64,000 nt of DNA, from positions 62,001 through 126,000 of the forward strand of contig VIIQ02000186.1 in NCBI GenBank assembly GCA_007449985.2. Reading direction: 5' to 3'. The translations under genes and the position numbers were made by a program. Of this stretch, positions 31,195 through 47,627 are shown piece after piece. Below the pieces are notes generated by a model, which saw only the letters and a program-made list of their open reading frames with translations, was not told where the DNA came from and ran no database searches. Source of the DNA: Desmodesmus armatus. Lineage: Eukaryota; Chlorophyta; Chlorophyceae; Sphaeropleales; Scenedesmaceae. Within the stretch, counting starts at the first letter, position 1. Every line of letters begins with the position of its first letter.

Positions 31195-33034
31195 TCATTG
31201 CTGCAGCCCCCTGCTGTGCCATGCTGCAGGATCACTGTTGCGCATGTGCTCCTGCAACAGTTGGCGCCAAACGGGCTCGTCATCAGGGTCCTGCACAGAT
31301 ACACGGACAGCAGTCAAGGTTGCAACACAACTGCAGACACATCATGTCTCATTTGAAGCGACACACATAACAGTGGCACTGTGCCACAATGTGTTCAGCC
31401 TGGAGTGGTATGACATGCAGCGGCAGCACCAACCTGAGCATGCATGGGACTGTGGCAAGACAGCATCAAGGCAGTATCAAACAATCTGGCGTGTAAAGGC
31501 TTTCATCCAACACGCTGCAAACAGTTGGTAGCAAGAACACATGCTCACAGCCAAAAGTGTGATTGGCGGCACCACCCACCTTGCTGGTCAACTCATGGAT
31601 ACAATTACTCATGCGCTCAACATAGTGCAAGCTTGTCAGCTGTCTCAGCTGTGTCAGCTGCAGTGTCATGTCATCTGAAGCATAATGAGAATGCACGGTC
31701 AGCTCCCGCAGCCCTGTCAGCTGACACACAGCCTCTAGGCCCTCCCACTCTTCCCCTTGGCTGCCCAAATCCAGCGTGTGCAGCCTGCTCAGCCGCCGTA
31801 ACGGCGACAGCAGCTCTGCACTGCACCGCAAGTTGCAGACGTTCAGCGACTGCAGGCCAGGGCAGCAGCTGGCAAGGCGACTGCCTTCAGGAGCTGTGAG
31901 GTGCTCTGTAACGTCAATTTCATCCTGAGTGGCAGCCGCCTCTCTGACATATGAGAAGTCGAGAGATGACAGATGCGGCAGCTGCCTGCCAGCAGGGAAC
32001 ACATGCTGCCACACACCTGCGGGCAGACTGCACATGCTGACGTCGAGGTACTGCAGCTTGCTGCTTGCTGTCAGGGCTGAGAAAGCTGCTGCAGGAGGGC
32101 CGCCCTCCTGAAGCACTTTCACGCTGCTTTCCAAGCCCAGGTGTGTCAGCTGCTGCAGGTGCGGCAGGTTCGACAGCAGCTGCGCAACCCATGACCCATC
32201 AGGAGCATTGCGGAGCCCTCCCAGGTTCAGGTGCTGCAGCTGCGTGATGCCAGCTAGGGTCGCTGGCTCAAACTTGGCATCCCACCCCACCTCAAGGCGT
32301 GTGAGGCGCTGCATGCCCGATAGCATGCTGCTGTTGATGGCCACAGGCCTGACGGGATACAGCTGCAGCTCAACAAGGGAGGTCAGGGCCTGCAGTGGCT
32401 GCAACGCATGGCGCTCTTGGTCAGGGACCTGCAACACCTGCACCCCAACAAGCTCTAGGTAGGTCAGCTGTTGCAGCCCCTCCAACCCAGCTGTTAGGAA
32501 CGCACGATCCTGCTCCCTGCGCGGCATTACTAGCGCCACTTGTAGGGTGATGCTGAGACGCTGCAGCCCCGGCAGCAGTGCCAGGGCTGCTGCTAGCCCC
32601 TCTGCACCATCAAGCAGCGTGGGGAAATAGATCCGCAGCTGCTTGAGAGGTAGCCCAGGCCGCACCACACCCTCAAACCCACCCCCTGGCTGCAGCTGCA
32701 GCTGCATGTTGGCTGCCTCAAGGCTGGTAAGCTGCAGGTTGGGGGGGAAGTGACGCAGGACAGGTGGCGCAGGATAGCCCGAACCCTGCAGCTGCATGCT
32801 GTCGAGGTACTGACCATGGTGTGTCAGGTACAGCAGCACACTGTCTGCCTTCTGCTGTCGTTTCAAGGTCACTGATATGCTGTTAAGGGCTACCCCAGCT
32901 GCCTGGCGTAGCCTGGGGTGAGCGCGTGCTGCGCTGAACAGGCTGTGTAAGTCGTCAGCACAGTGCTGCAGGACTGTTACCAGACAGGCATCTGGCAGCT
33001 GCAACAGCGGCAGGTGTGTCTCCTCATCTTCCGT
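31195..33034 (-). pseudogene. F-box-like/LRR gene 3, start codon lost
   Basis: Long exon 31580-33034 and terminal exon 31195-31290, with a 289-nt intron (AAG|GTGGGT donor, GTGCAG acceptor). The body is open for 485 codons: an F-box-like start (LLQLPDACLVTVLQHC), leucine-rich repeats (LQRLSITLQVAL, LTYLELVGVQVL), then LTSK at the donor. Where all paralogues have ATG after the acceptor, this copy has ACG (33032-33034). No in-frame ATG follows for some distance, and the nearby downstream ATG is out of frame. The terminal exon encodes DPDDEPVWRQLLQ, then a 2-nt insertion shifts it out of the conserved alanine-rich ending. It may be a pseudogene, or it may use ACG or an upstream exon for initiation. 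Confidence 0.7.
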
Positions 33035-36000
33035 CCTGCAGCAGCTGCATGCAGGACAACACGACTGTGGGGCCATTGGCAGGTGCTTGTGACACAGCCA
33101 GCTGCAAGGGCATGTGACATAGATGCAGATGGTGCTGGCTATGACACGTAGAGACATAGAAAGCAGCAATCTCAACAGCACACGAGGCATGGAAGTTGCA
33201 CTGGCCAATGCCCATTAATGGACTGCTGGACACCTGAGAGGCATGTGCAGAACAAGGCCGTGATTCCCTATGACTATGACTATGTGCCTTCATCTGCCAG
33301 CCATCTGTTGCTACATGCTTGGAGATATTGCTACCCACCTGCTGCTTTCAGATATCTGCAGCACGTTCTGCAGCTGGATTGCTGCTTCTCTGGCTTCCAT
33401 GTCCTGCACATCATGAACAGCGTGGCGAGAGACGCGCTAGCGTTGTCCATAGTGCCAATGGTGTCCGATAGTTGGACACCATTGGGCCAGCCTGGCTGGT
33501 GAGCTGGCCGCTGGGCCAGCCTGGGTGTTCTTCCTGGTATCTCGGCAAGCATGTTGCTGCATTGCTGCACGTTGAGCCTTATGCTTCAGCAACAACATGT
33601 GAGACAAGTATCTTGACATGGCGCTCTAGGCATGGTGCTGCCTCTAGGTGGGACAGGGGCAGTTGCTGTGACAGCAATGCTGTCAAGGGGAAGGAGCATC
33701 TCGTGGCAGCAAGCCGGCACTAAATCAGTCATGAGTGCTTTCAGAAGTGCCTGGAATCACAGCAGCATCGATCCGTCATCAGCAAAGTGCTGGAATGCAG
33801 ACATGCAGACAGCACTGACCTAACCAGCAAGCGCCTCCCCTGCCACCTTCGGTCGATGGCACAGCCAATGCGTGATCCCGTCTGCCTTAATGCTTCCAAA
33901 TAACTGCTTGATGATGGAGACGCGCTTACAGCCTGCTGCTTGTGCTACTACTGCTACTGCTGTTGTAACTCAACACTACCGCAATTGGTCTCCGAAAGCA
34001 AGGAGATCTCGCACTCTACAGCGATCGATTGACGGAGAACACACTTATATATGTAACCAAAGCGCAATGAGATGTCACCGCGTGCACAAGTGGACAGGGC
34101 GAAGATGTAGCAGCACAGTGCTGCTTGGCTTGTCACAACGTGATGAAATAATTGTGCTGCTACTGGGAAAGTCTCAGCAAGAGCAGCAGCCTATCGACAG
34201 ATCGGCTCATCCAAGGTTGTGACGGTACAGTAATCAAATAATTTGTGACAGATGCATGCAAACTCACTCAGACACCGCATGCCTACGTCTAGAGCGTCGT
34301 AGTTGGACCTGTGCACCTGCAGGTGCGCCCAGGTTGGCCAGCCACACCCCAATCAAGCCATTTGGCGAGAATTCAAGAGGCTGGCCCCTCCGTTGCGCCT
34401 GAATGGTAGCCACAGGAGACCTTACTAGTAGCAACAGTGTTGTGTGCCTGACGTCTTTCAAAGTCAATGTGAAAGTGTGAATAGTCGCAATCCTGGTGCT
34501 GTTGTGGTGAACGGGGCCGTCACCCTAATCAGCAGTAAGATGCAGCAAGCACAACAGAGACTGGAGAGACTGGAGGCAAGCTGATCAGGTGAAAGATTTC
34601 CTTTTTATTATTGATGATTGAATACGTTTTCACTGTGCGCCCCCACGCACTTATACCCAACTTCGGAATGTCACATCCTTGGATGGTTGATGCATTGGCT
34701 GGATGCACTCCCTGTGTCTACACACCACTTGTTACAAAGTACAATGCACCAGAGTAACAAGCTGACACAGTCCCACCATGACCCACAGACGTGCATCAAT
34801 GGGACGCGCATACGCCTACAGCTGATGCATGTGCAGTGCTGATTCATAATATGTGCGCAGTCAGCTCACTGCGCAAAACCTCCGTGCTGAAGCAAGCATC
34901 AGCATGTCATGGTGCTGTGAGGCCCATCTACTATGCATGCCTCCATGGTTGCCACAAACTCTGCAACAAACAGGCTGTTTTGGAGTCTAACAACACAGAC
35001 AAACAGCTGTGCCCGGGGCCGGTGCTACAGCCGGGCACTGTGCTGCTGCAGCTGTTGCCGCCCTTGCTGCTCGAAACGGCAGGAAGGTTCCTGCAGAACT
35101 GCTGTTAGCATGGCTAGAGCTGGGCGCTGCGGCATGCTGCTGCTGGTGCACACGTTACGCTGGGCAGCCGGGGCAGCGGCAGCAGCTTGCCTTGGGGTCA
35201 GCAGGATGTAGGGTTGGGTCCCTTGTAGGGCTGCTGCAGGTGCTGCTGCTGCTGCTGCTGACCTGAGGTACCACTGAAGTTGAGGCCGCCTTCAACAAGC
35301 ATATTCTGCAGGCACGGCAGACAAAAAGCAGCAGCAGCGCGGGCACATGTGCACAGACCTCAGGATTTGCTGCCTTTGCAGAACCCCTGGCGGAGGTGAC
35401 GCATGCTGCAGTTGCTGCCTTGCTGATGAACACAAACAAACGCAGGAGTGTATTGCAGGGTTCAAGGCACCCAATCACTCATCTGCACTCAAGTGGTGGA
35501 CAACGTCGCTGTTGTGTGGCAAAAAAACTCATGTTACACACTCCCCCGATTACGCAGGCGTACCAGTACACGCAGAACGCTCACCTCATGCTCTTCCTCT
35601 CTCTGGTGGCACAGAACAATAAATCAATGACATCAGCCAGCACAATGCCTTACCACAGTATTGGGGCTGGCAGCTCACACTATAAGTCACAAAGCAACCT
35701 TGATACTCAACTCTCTGCAATTCTCTCTGCAGATGTCTCTGCAAATGTCTAGCACTGTCCATTCATCAGGCAGCAGCTGGACAACTACCCCTCAGCATCA
35801 CGCATGCCACTGCAGCAAAGACCAGCAAAGCATGCAGCGCCGCAGTACATGCCCTGTGTCACACCATCACCAAGAGTGCGCAAACTGTTGGTTCCATCAC
35901 GCATGGAAAGCACGACAAAAATGCACCAGGCCCCGGCCCTGAGGGCCAGGGCACTGATGCACCACACACCAACAACCATATGCTGTCCACATCGAAACAC

Positions 36001-36103
36001 AGACATCAAGGCACACCGCTGTCGGAATGATCTGCTCATAAGGTGCAGAATATGTCAAGACGTATTTTGTGCGGCAGCTGCTGCTCTTGCACGACTGCAG
36101 TCA
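33035..36103. other. Intergenic region between LRR genes 3 and 4
   Basis: No gene is supported in 3 kb. ORFs on both strands are short and lack motifs. A small CTG run lies at 35241-35260. A hydrophobic ORF near 35.0-35.3 kb has no start context or splice pattern that I trust. Confidence 0.4.
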
Positions 36104-38070
36104 TCACGCAGCCCACATGGGCAACAGGCCACCAGCAGTGAGATGATGGTGACCGCACAAGCAGCACAAGCAAGTCCAGCACAAGATACTCAGCACAGCG
36201 CACCATTCTACAGACACATCTGCACCGCTGCGGTGGTACACAAGGGCCCCAGTGATCATGGCTGCTCTCCCAGTGCTGCCGCGGCCTGCTCTGCCCACCT
36301 GGGGGTCATTGTGGTCGAGGTGGAGCCGCAGAATCTGGCGCCACACGGGCTCATCACCAGGGTCCTGTGCAAATACAGATACAACCAGCAGCATGTACAT
36401 ACTTGGGTGACGTGACGCCCTGCCAATGCAGCAAGTCATGGCTGCCACACTGTGCAGTCTGTATGCAAAAAGTGCGGACCATGTCCACAAGAACACAATG
36501 GGAACAGTGTGCATGCATGTACTTTATGGCTACATGCATGTGCGAACAAAAACCCAACCTGAACCTTGACACGACAGTACAAGGGGCTGAGAGCCCTACA
36601 CGTAGCGCCACCACCCACCTTGCTTGTCAATGTGCCACACCACGCGTTTGAGTGCCCCTTGAAGCTGAGGGATGTCAGCTGCTTCAGTTGTGTTAGCTGC
36701 AACAATAGACCCTCTGCACTGCAGGGAGCACACAGGTGCAGCGTCCCCAGCCCCGTCAGCCGACACACAGCCTCAAAGCTATTCCACATGCTGTCCAACA
36801 GAAGAGTGCGCAAACCGCTCAGCCCCTGCAGAGGGACCAGCACCTCCGCACTGCCCTGTAGACGCCGCAGGTCTAAACTCTGCAGGCCCGGGCAGCAGCT
36901 GACAAGGCGGGTTCCAAAAGCTGCCACCCTGCCACCTGGTGCTGGCTCCGAACACCCAATAATCTTCACAGACTGCAGGTGCTGCAGTTGCCTGCCGGCA
37001 GGGAAGATGTGCTGTAAAGCAGCTGCTGGCAGCCTGCAGGGTGTGATGTCGAAATACTGCAGCTTGCTGCTTGCTGTCAGCGCTGATAACGCTGACAAGG
37101 CTGCTGCTGGAGGATCGCCCACCCACACCTCACCCAGCCGCAAGCTCAGGTGTGTCAGCTGCTGCAGATGCAGCAGCTGGCACAGTACCTGCGCAACCCC
37201 AGCTGCAGCACCAGCTATACTACAGCTCAACTGCAGGTGCTGCAGCTGAGACTTGCCAGCCAAGACACCTGGCTCAAACTCAAGAGTCTCCCAAGCGGGG
37301 CTGTCAGGGAACCCTACCAACACCAGGCAGGTGAGACGCTGCAAGCCCGACAGCATGCTGCTGCTTACGACTGCAGACTCATGCAACCACAGTCGCAGGT
37401 CGACCAGCGCAGTCAGAGCTTGCAGCGGCTGCAGGGCAGGGCCCCCCTGCTCAGGGCCCTCCATGTGCACCCCACCAAGTCCCAGTACAGTCAGCTGCCG
37501 CAGCCCTGACAGCACGTGTGTTGAGACAATCAGCCTGCGCGACTCTTCCTCTTGTCGCAGGATGGCGAGCACGAGGAACTCTAGCCTCGGCAGCAGGGCC
37601 AGCGCTGCTGACAGGCCCTCCTGCCCGTCCAGCAGCCTGCAGTCATATAGCCGCAGCTGCTTGAGGGGAAACCCAGGCCGCACCACACCCTGGAACCCAC
37701 TGCCTGGCTGCAACTGCACGTGCAAGCCGTGCAGCTTGAGGCTGGCAAGCTGCACGTTGGGGGGCAGCTGACGCATTTGGACTGTACCTTGACCATAACA
37801 CTTGGTGGTTCTGTCAACAGCTGCAAGGTCCATGCTGTCAACATGCTGCCCATGTTTGGAGAGGTACTGCAGCAGCCCCTCTGCCTTCTGCTGTGAGAGC
37901 CCGTCCACTATAATGCTGCGGAGCGCAACCACAGCTGCCTGGTGCAGCCTGCTGTGCGCGCGTGCTGCGCTGAACAGACTGTGAAGGTCCCCAGCACAGC
38001 ACTGCAGCACCGCAAGCAGGCAAGGGTCCGGCAGCTGCAGCAGCTGCATGGGTTCCTCATCGCCTGCCAT
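36104..38070 (-). CDS. F-box-like/LRR gene 4 (terminal exon frameshifted)
   Basis: Long exon 36619-38070 (ATG at 38070, preceded by TTGCAG|G) and terminal exon 36104-36364; the intron is 254 nt. The body is 484 codons: F-box-like LLQLPDPCLLAVLQCC...ARAHSRLHQAA, then leucine-rich repeats (LEFLVLAIL, LTVLGLGGVHM, LQHLQLSC), ending LTSK at the AAG|GTGGGT donor. The terminal exon starts DPGDEPVWRQILRLHLDH as in the family. One extra G in the run near 36297 moves it out of the usual alanine-rich ending, so the predicted C-terminus is a longer, cysteine-rich tail of unrelated sequence. The main body is intact and the protein may still work. The SCF-receptor role is inferred from layout only. Confidence 0.75.
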
Positions 38071-41000
38071 CCTGCAACAGTCAGCAACACAGACCCGCTG
38101 TCAGTACTGCTTGTCGCACTGCACAGCACCAAAGTACAAGCACATGCCTCTCAAGGCAAGGAACAATCCATATGGACATTGAGCCGCGTGGTGGAGTGCT
38201 GTACCAAGCGTCCAGCACAGCAGCGTGCACATGCAAATCAGGCAGGCAAATCGTACTGGCAGATGACATCACACAGGCAGCATTACTAGTGAGCACTGTC
38301 GCATGTCGCGGCACGTGAGCATCGGCTCTGATGCTACGCATGAACACAGCCTGCATGACAGCTTCCTTGCTGGGTACATGTTCCAGAGCAAGCTACTGCT
38401 GCTACTGCTGCACATGGTCCCTCCTACCTGTTGTAAAGCCAGGCACGCAGAGAAAGGGGGAGTGTGTGCTGCAACACACTGCTGCTGCTGGCTGTGGGCG
38501 CCTGCACACGGCGGCACTGCACCAAAGTCAGGCAGCAAATGCGACGGCAGGGTTGTCAGCAGTTACCCTCACCCCTACCAACCTGCACCCCTCCCTTGCT
38601 GGCACGATTGTTGTTGCTAATGTACTGTGACTGCTGCTATAATATGGTTGCTGCAGGTCAGATTGTTGGGCTGCTGCTGCTGGTGATGGCATGCCTGCTG
38701 TACGTTGGCACAGAGGGTAACGTGCTGCTTCATGCGGACAGCACAGACGCCCGCCGATTTGGCACAACTGTTGACACTGCCATCACCTGCCTGAAGATCA
38801 GGATCATTCACGGGGGTTTGCATTGGTTGCTGACTGTCTCGAAGGACTGCTGCTACCATGAGCAGCACTATTTTGGTATGTGGATCAACAGGTGCCCACC
38901 TTCAAGGCTCGGCCAGGCCTCACGCAGCCGTGCACGCAAGCAGGAAATGGGGGTCACGAGTTTCAGCTCCTTTGCCGCTAGCCTGCCCACATGCTTGACG
39001 TCTGCTGTGTGGTTGCACAGGTGGGACCTTTGAAGACTTGACACAGTCAGCGTAACGCCGGCTTTGTATCTGTCTCACTTTGCTACTGCAGTGACTACGG
39101 GTGGTTTGCAAACCACTGATGGATTGCTGAGCAATGCTCTATACCACCATGCAGGTTTGACCAGGGGTGGGAAAGTGACAGGTGCATGTTTGGGTGTGGA
39201 TTGTCATCAAGAAACAACCAAAGTCAATGAACAACAACATGCATACCTCAACAAAGTCACTTGTTTACGCCGGCTGCACCGTCCGTTACATCTCGGAGCC
39301 CTTCGCCCCTCAAGAAAGTATACATGCATGCAGGGATCAACTCAACCCTCAGACACCTCCGTCAGCGTCCTGTCAGGTTGATACCCGAAGATCAAGTATA
39401 TCGGGTTCAAGTTTTGTTAGAAAGGGGCAATTGTGGATGCTTGGTCAAAGGGCCTCAGAGTTGCAGCTCTCAGGAGAGGTGACATAGTGCTGCTGAGTAA
39501 CAGCTGGCAGGTCAACATGCAGCACGTGCTCCGGTGCAAGGCAGTGCAATGCATGGAATCAGCACTGCACATGCCAGCTGTCCCAGCAGCATCAGCAGGT
39601 TGGCAAGGGCACGAGCAGCAGGAGCAGGAGCTGAGCGATGCAGTTTCCCTGCTGTGCTGTCATGGGCTGGCAGGCTAAGGTGGGCATGGGCGTGGGGTCA
39701 GTTCCCAAACAGAGTTACACAACAGCAGCCAAGGGATCCCCAACACTCTGCTGCACCTATCCACACCTAGACACATGGCAATACTACGTAACTGGCAGCA
39801 AAGCCATTTCCCACCACGCCGCTGCTGCCGCCACTGCACACACTGTACGTCTCACTCTTCTCCATAACTTCTAACAGAAGCACACCCCAAACAATCCTCC
39901 ATACACATGACACATGCTGCTTGACTCCACCAGCAGGGTTACCTCTGGGCGACCCTGGCCAAGGCAGCAGGGTCATAAGGCTGCACTGCAGTGGCACTGA
40001 CATGTAGGTGTTGCATCCAGCAACCTCCCCGAAACAACAACAAACCTTGATGTTGTGACTGTCCAGGTGCTTTTGCCCAAAGGATTGCAGGGACATAGAA
40101 GAGAAGCATGCTGCAATAAGGCGCTTGGACAGTGACAGTCAATATGCACAGATCATATGTACACAACACCAGCGTCACAGTATGTTGTTAACCTTGCACA
40201 ACGGCTTGCACCCGTGCAAGCCAGGGCCTGGTGCAGTCTGGTTGGAGTAGCGCAACTCATGCTAGGCCTGTACCCACAGGCACTGCTAACAGACCCAGGG
40301 CCCTACAAGCCTCCAACAGCAATTGAGGGATGCTATGCAAACCACTCTGCACCCTTGTTCCAGCATGTTCAAGCAGCCAGCAACACAGTAGTTACCCTGC
40401 AGCCACGCAGTCAACTCTCTGCAGTACTACTGAGTCATACCACTGAAACAATGGCGCCCAGAAAGCAGACACAAGGGTGAAGGCACCTCACTCCGATAAA
40501 GAGGAAGTGTGCTTGGCCAATTCCCATGTTCAACTGAAGGATTACCAGATGTACTGGCAGTAGCAGCTGGCGGCTGGTCCCACAACCTCTTCCTGCCAGG
40601 CTGCTTCCACACAGTGCCATTTCCCGCCAAAAATAAACACTGCAGAGTCGCATGCTGCGACAGATAAAACTGCTGGCTCTGGCTCAAGCAGAACGTCAAA
40701 CACGCGTTCTGGCGCCAAAAGTGTGTACAGCTGACAAAACAAACAGAATTTCCCATTTACGCCGGGGACGTGATTTGTCTTGGTGGTCCAACATACATAC
40801 CCAGCCATGGCAGCACACCTGTGTGTGAAAACTGTCATACTGACAAAGGGGAGGAAAGCCGAAAAACAGAGACACTGCTGCTTTGCTCAGACCCACCGCA
40901 CCAACACCTGCACAGGTACACCCCTGCAACCCCCTGAAGTGGTGGTTCACAGGAAGGCCAACACACCCAGGGGTTATTCATTCAACACTGATTCCGCATA

Positions 41001-41418
41001 AGAATCCTGACTCTCACGTCTTGCAGAGGAACACATGGAGCGCACTGACTTCGAAAGAATTGAACACAACCAACAACCAAGCTGTTGAGCGCAGCCACCA
41101 ACATGGATATGTTGCGGTCACTTGGGGTATGAAAGTATACACAAACCACCAGAACTGTGCAGCCAGCCAGTTGCGCAAACTTTGGTGCCTTTGAAAGGCA
41201 CCCACCCTGTGGTGTGCAGAAGCTGACTCAGGACAGAGTCACAACATACATCAGCAAAACACACCTTCTGCACTCGGGCGCAGCTGTTTGTTCAGGGAAT
41301 ACACAAACAAGCACAACTTTCGGCAAAAACCTGCCTTGCGGCAGCTGCCAACAAACAACCAAACCTGTTCCAGCTCAAGGAATTCAGAACTTCTCAAGAC
41401 AGCCCCTCCACCAACCTA
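38071..41418. other. Intergenic region
   Basis: No gene is supported in 3.3 kb. It contains short CTG-rich runs (38394-38412) and many short ORFs without motifs or consistent splice sites. It should include the upstream exon or promoter of LRR gene 4 on its left and the 3' UTR of the 41.4-45.3 kb gene on its right. Confidence 0.35.
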
Positions 41419-45314
<3,896 letters not shown>

Positions 45315-45647
45315 CTGCAGTGCAGCGCAGGACAAACCGACAGCAGTGAATGAGCATGCGGCGCTGCAAGCAGCTACTTGGGTCATCTCTTTAAATTACT
45401 GGAGCAAAAATATCTGCGCTTGGGCTATCAAGCGCACTCCCCCGTTGTAGTGCCACTCGCACCACCTACCATCAAATTTCCACGGGACTGCTGGTGTCGA
45501 AAGGGCTGCTTACGCTCTGTATGTATCCTTTCGCTGCCTGTATACACTATTGAGTGCGCTTCTTTCTCTCTAGTGCTGAGACCACCTTCTTTTGGCCAGG
45601 TTCCATTTCCCCCATCTGAGCTGAACCAGAGGGTTTAGCAGGGGCTG

Positions 45648-45678
45648 TTTCCACCTCACGTTTGGTGTGAGGTGGAAA
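45648..45678. repeat. Perfect hairpin, 12-bp stem and 7-nt loop
   Basis: TTTCCACCTCAC and GTGAGGTGGAAA around GTTTGGT. It lies just upstream of the candidate first exon of the 41.4-45.3 kb gene. Confidence 0.8.
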
Positions 45679-46252
45679 ATTACGGTGGAAAGAATGTGAG
45701 GTTGGGAGTGGTCCTGCTGAGCCGATGCTGAACAGTGGGAGATGATATTCCAAAATGCTTTACAGTACTGTACTGCAGTACTGCTTGACCCTTGCTGAGG
45801 CCCTAGCCCCACCCCTGATGCTGCATCCAGGATGCAGCCAACCTCAGGCTCGTTACGTTCGTGTGGAAGTCTGTTTAGGCCGGCATGCGTTCAGGTCCAC
45901 TGTACTGACGCGCAATGGACCCCTCAACCTCCCTACTGCAGCACACAGTTGAGCCCAGGTATGGCCTGCATCATGGCGGTCATGTGCACCCCCCAACCCT
46001 GTTGCCAGTGCAGCTCAGACATGCCACCCATCTATGTCAGGCTGCCGCCAGCAGACACTGACTGACACTAGTGCCTATGCCTGTGTGAACCCCGTCTGCG
46101 GTACCCCCCCCCCCCTCCCCCTGGTGCCTTGGGCACTTGCCGTAGGCCCTGCCCCACCCAGCTTCCCGTACGTCATGCGCTGCTAGCTGCACGCAAACAC
46201 CTCAAGGCTGACTGTAGGTCAGCAGCCTACTGCCCCTCAGCCGCAGCAGCAG

Positions 46253-46354
46253 TTACAACTTGCGGTAGACTTTGCGCCCGTTGATAGCAAGCAGACCCGC
46301 ACGTGCAGGTGCCGCTTGCATGTTGCCCTTGCTGCAGCTGCCATCGCTGAAATG
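46253..46354 (-). CDS. Possible terminal exon of an unidentified gene
   Basis: On the minus strand a good acceptor (TTGTCTGCATTTCAG, ending near 46349) precedes a short open segment with GNMQAAPARAGLLAINGRKV and a TAA at 46253. No upstream exon is convincing. The neighbouring sequence resembles 30.69-30.77 kb. It could be a relic or chance. Confidence 0.2.
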   Translation of the reverse strand, partial: HFSDGSCSKGNMQAAPARAGLLAINGRKVYRKL

Positions 46355-46860
46355 CAGACAACCTTGTGATAAAGCCTCGCCAGTGCTTGTGACAGTGATG
46401 AAGCTGACAGTCACGACTGCTGTCATATAGTGGTCGTAAAACAGTGTGCATTCACCAATGACACTGAGTGACATGCTAGTTGTCCCAGACTGGCACACCC
46501 CCAACAGGCTCACTTGCATGCCAGAAGTCGACACCGTACTTCCAAACAAATAGACAAAATCATCAGTATCACAAATTATAGTCAACTCACACATACTTAA
46601 ACCCACAGACCACACTGCTTGTGCCTGCCAGGGTCTCAGCACAGTCAAGACAGCATCACCCATGAGCCTCTGGCTCCCTTGTGGGTTGCTCAGCTTTTGC
46701 TGAGCCAATTACTGTAACTGAAACATCACAGCATGCCGCTGCTGGCAGCACAGCTGCATGCAGGCACACGCAAGGGGCACAACAGGCGAACACCACTGCT
46801 GCAAATAAACACATGCCCCGTCGAAAACAGCGAGTTGCCAGCTGCAGCTAAACACAGAAC

Positions 46861-46884
46861 ACAACACAGCACAGCACAGCACAG
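46861..46884 (+). repeat. Short CACAG repeat
   Basis: Four CACAG units in sequence that resembles the 3' flanks of LRR genes 3 and 6, about 0.65 kb from the orphan terminal exon. Confidence 0.65.
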
Positions 46885-47254
46885 CGCCATCAAGGCCCAA
46901 TTGCTGAGGTGGTCATGACCCCTCTGGCAGCTGTGTACCCAGCTGCTGCTGGGCTGTTACTGTGATACTGATGCGCAGCGACACCTGCGCAGCGACACCT
47001 GCGCAGCGACACACAAGACAGCAGCAGTCAAGGAGGCAGCAGAACAGCAGCAGCAACAGGTGTTACTCAGCTCAACAAGCAGCGAGTCACGGACTGGCCA
47101 ATAATGCCATAGCTTGTTGTGGGGTGGTGGGGCGCTGCTCCATATGCTGCTGCTGTGCGTGATACATGAGCATGCAGTAAGTAACAGTGATGTCCACAAG
47201 TCACCAACACGACAGCAGCCTTGCATTCCAAGGCTGCTGCACCAGCTTAGCAGA

Positions 47255-47325
47255 ACTCCATGCTCAGCATCTGCAGGTGCGCAATGACAGCTAGGGCATC
47301 TGGCTACAACTTGGCATGCCAACTT
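47255..47325 (-). pseudogene. LRR gene fragment
   Basis: The plus-strand stretch around GACAGCTAGGGCATCTGGCT and ACAACTTGGCATGCC is similar to 32240-32283 of LRR gene 3. It is a small misplaced piece of LRR coding sequence, downstream of an orphan terminal exon. Confidence 0.45.
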
Positions 47326-47528
47326 ACAAGATATTGAATTCAACTGAGGGCTGCCTTGCTGCAGCTGCTGCCACCACTGCTGCTTGCGCAGTGTGGGAAC
47401 CCTCACCTTTGCCAGCCCATTGCTGCTTGAGCCACATTGGGGCGTAGCACCAAGGAAGAAAACACCACTGCTGCTCAGCTGCTGCAGGACGTGACACTGA
47501 GCATAGCATTGCTGGCTGCCGCTGAGTG

Positions 47529-47627
47529 TTACTGCGGCAATGCTGCTACCTCTTGCGGTGCCACTAAATTGGCGCTGTGCATGATGTGCTGCACCAGTTG
47601 ACGCCACATAGCCTCGTCGCCAAGTGT
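47529..47627 (-). pseudogene. Orphan terminal exon of the LRR family
   Basis: After an acceptor (TATATGTGCAG) it encodes 32 residues, TLGDEAMWRQLVQHIMH and an ending LPQ before TAA. This aligns with the DEPVWRQ terminal exons (33 codons including stop, exactly the length of the gene-5 exon). No LRR body precedes it; the next upstream feature is the terminal exon of gene 5. It is a remnant of a deleted copy, or possibly an alternative last exon of gene 5. Confidence 0.6.

Noticed and set aside
33024..33208. Upstream ATG extension of LRR gene 3 (MASATSMPRV...)
   Set aside because: It crosses the conserved splice acceptor and reads what should be intron, with no similarity to paralogues.
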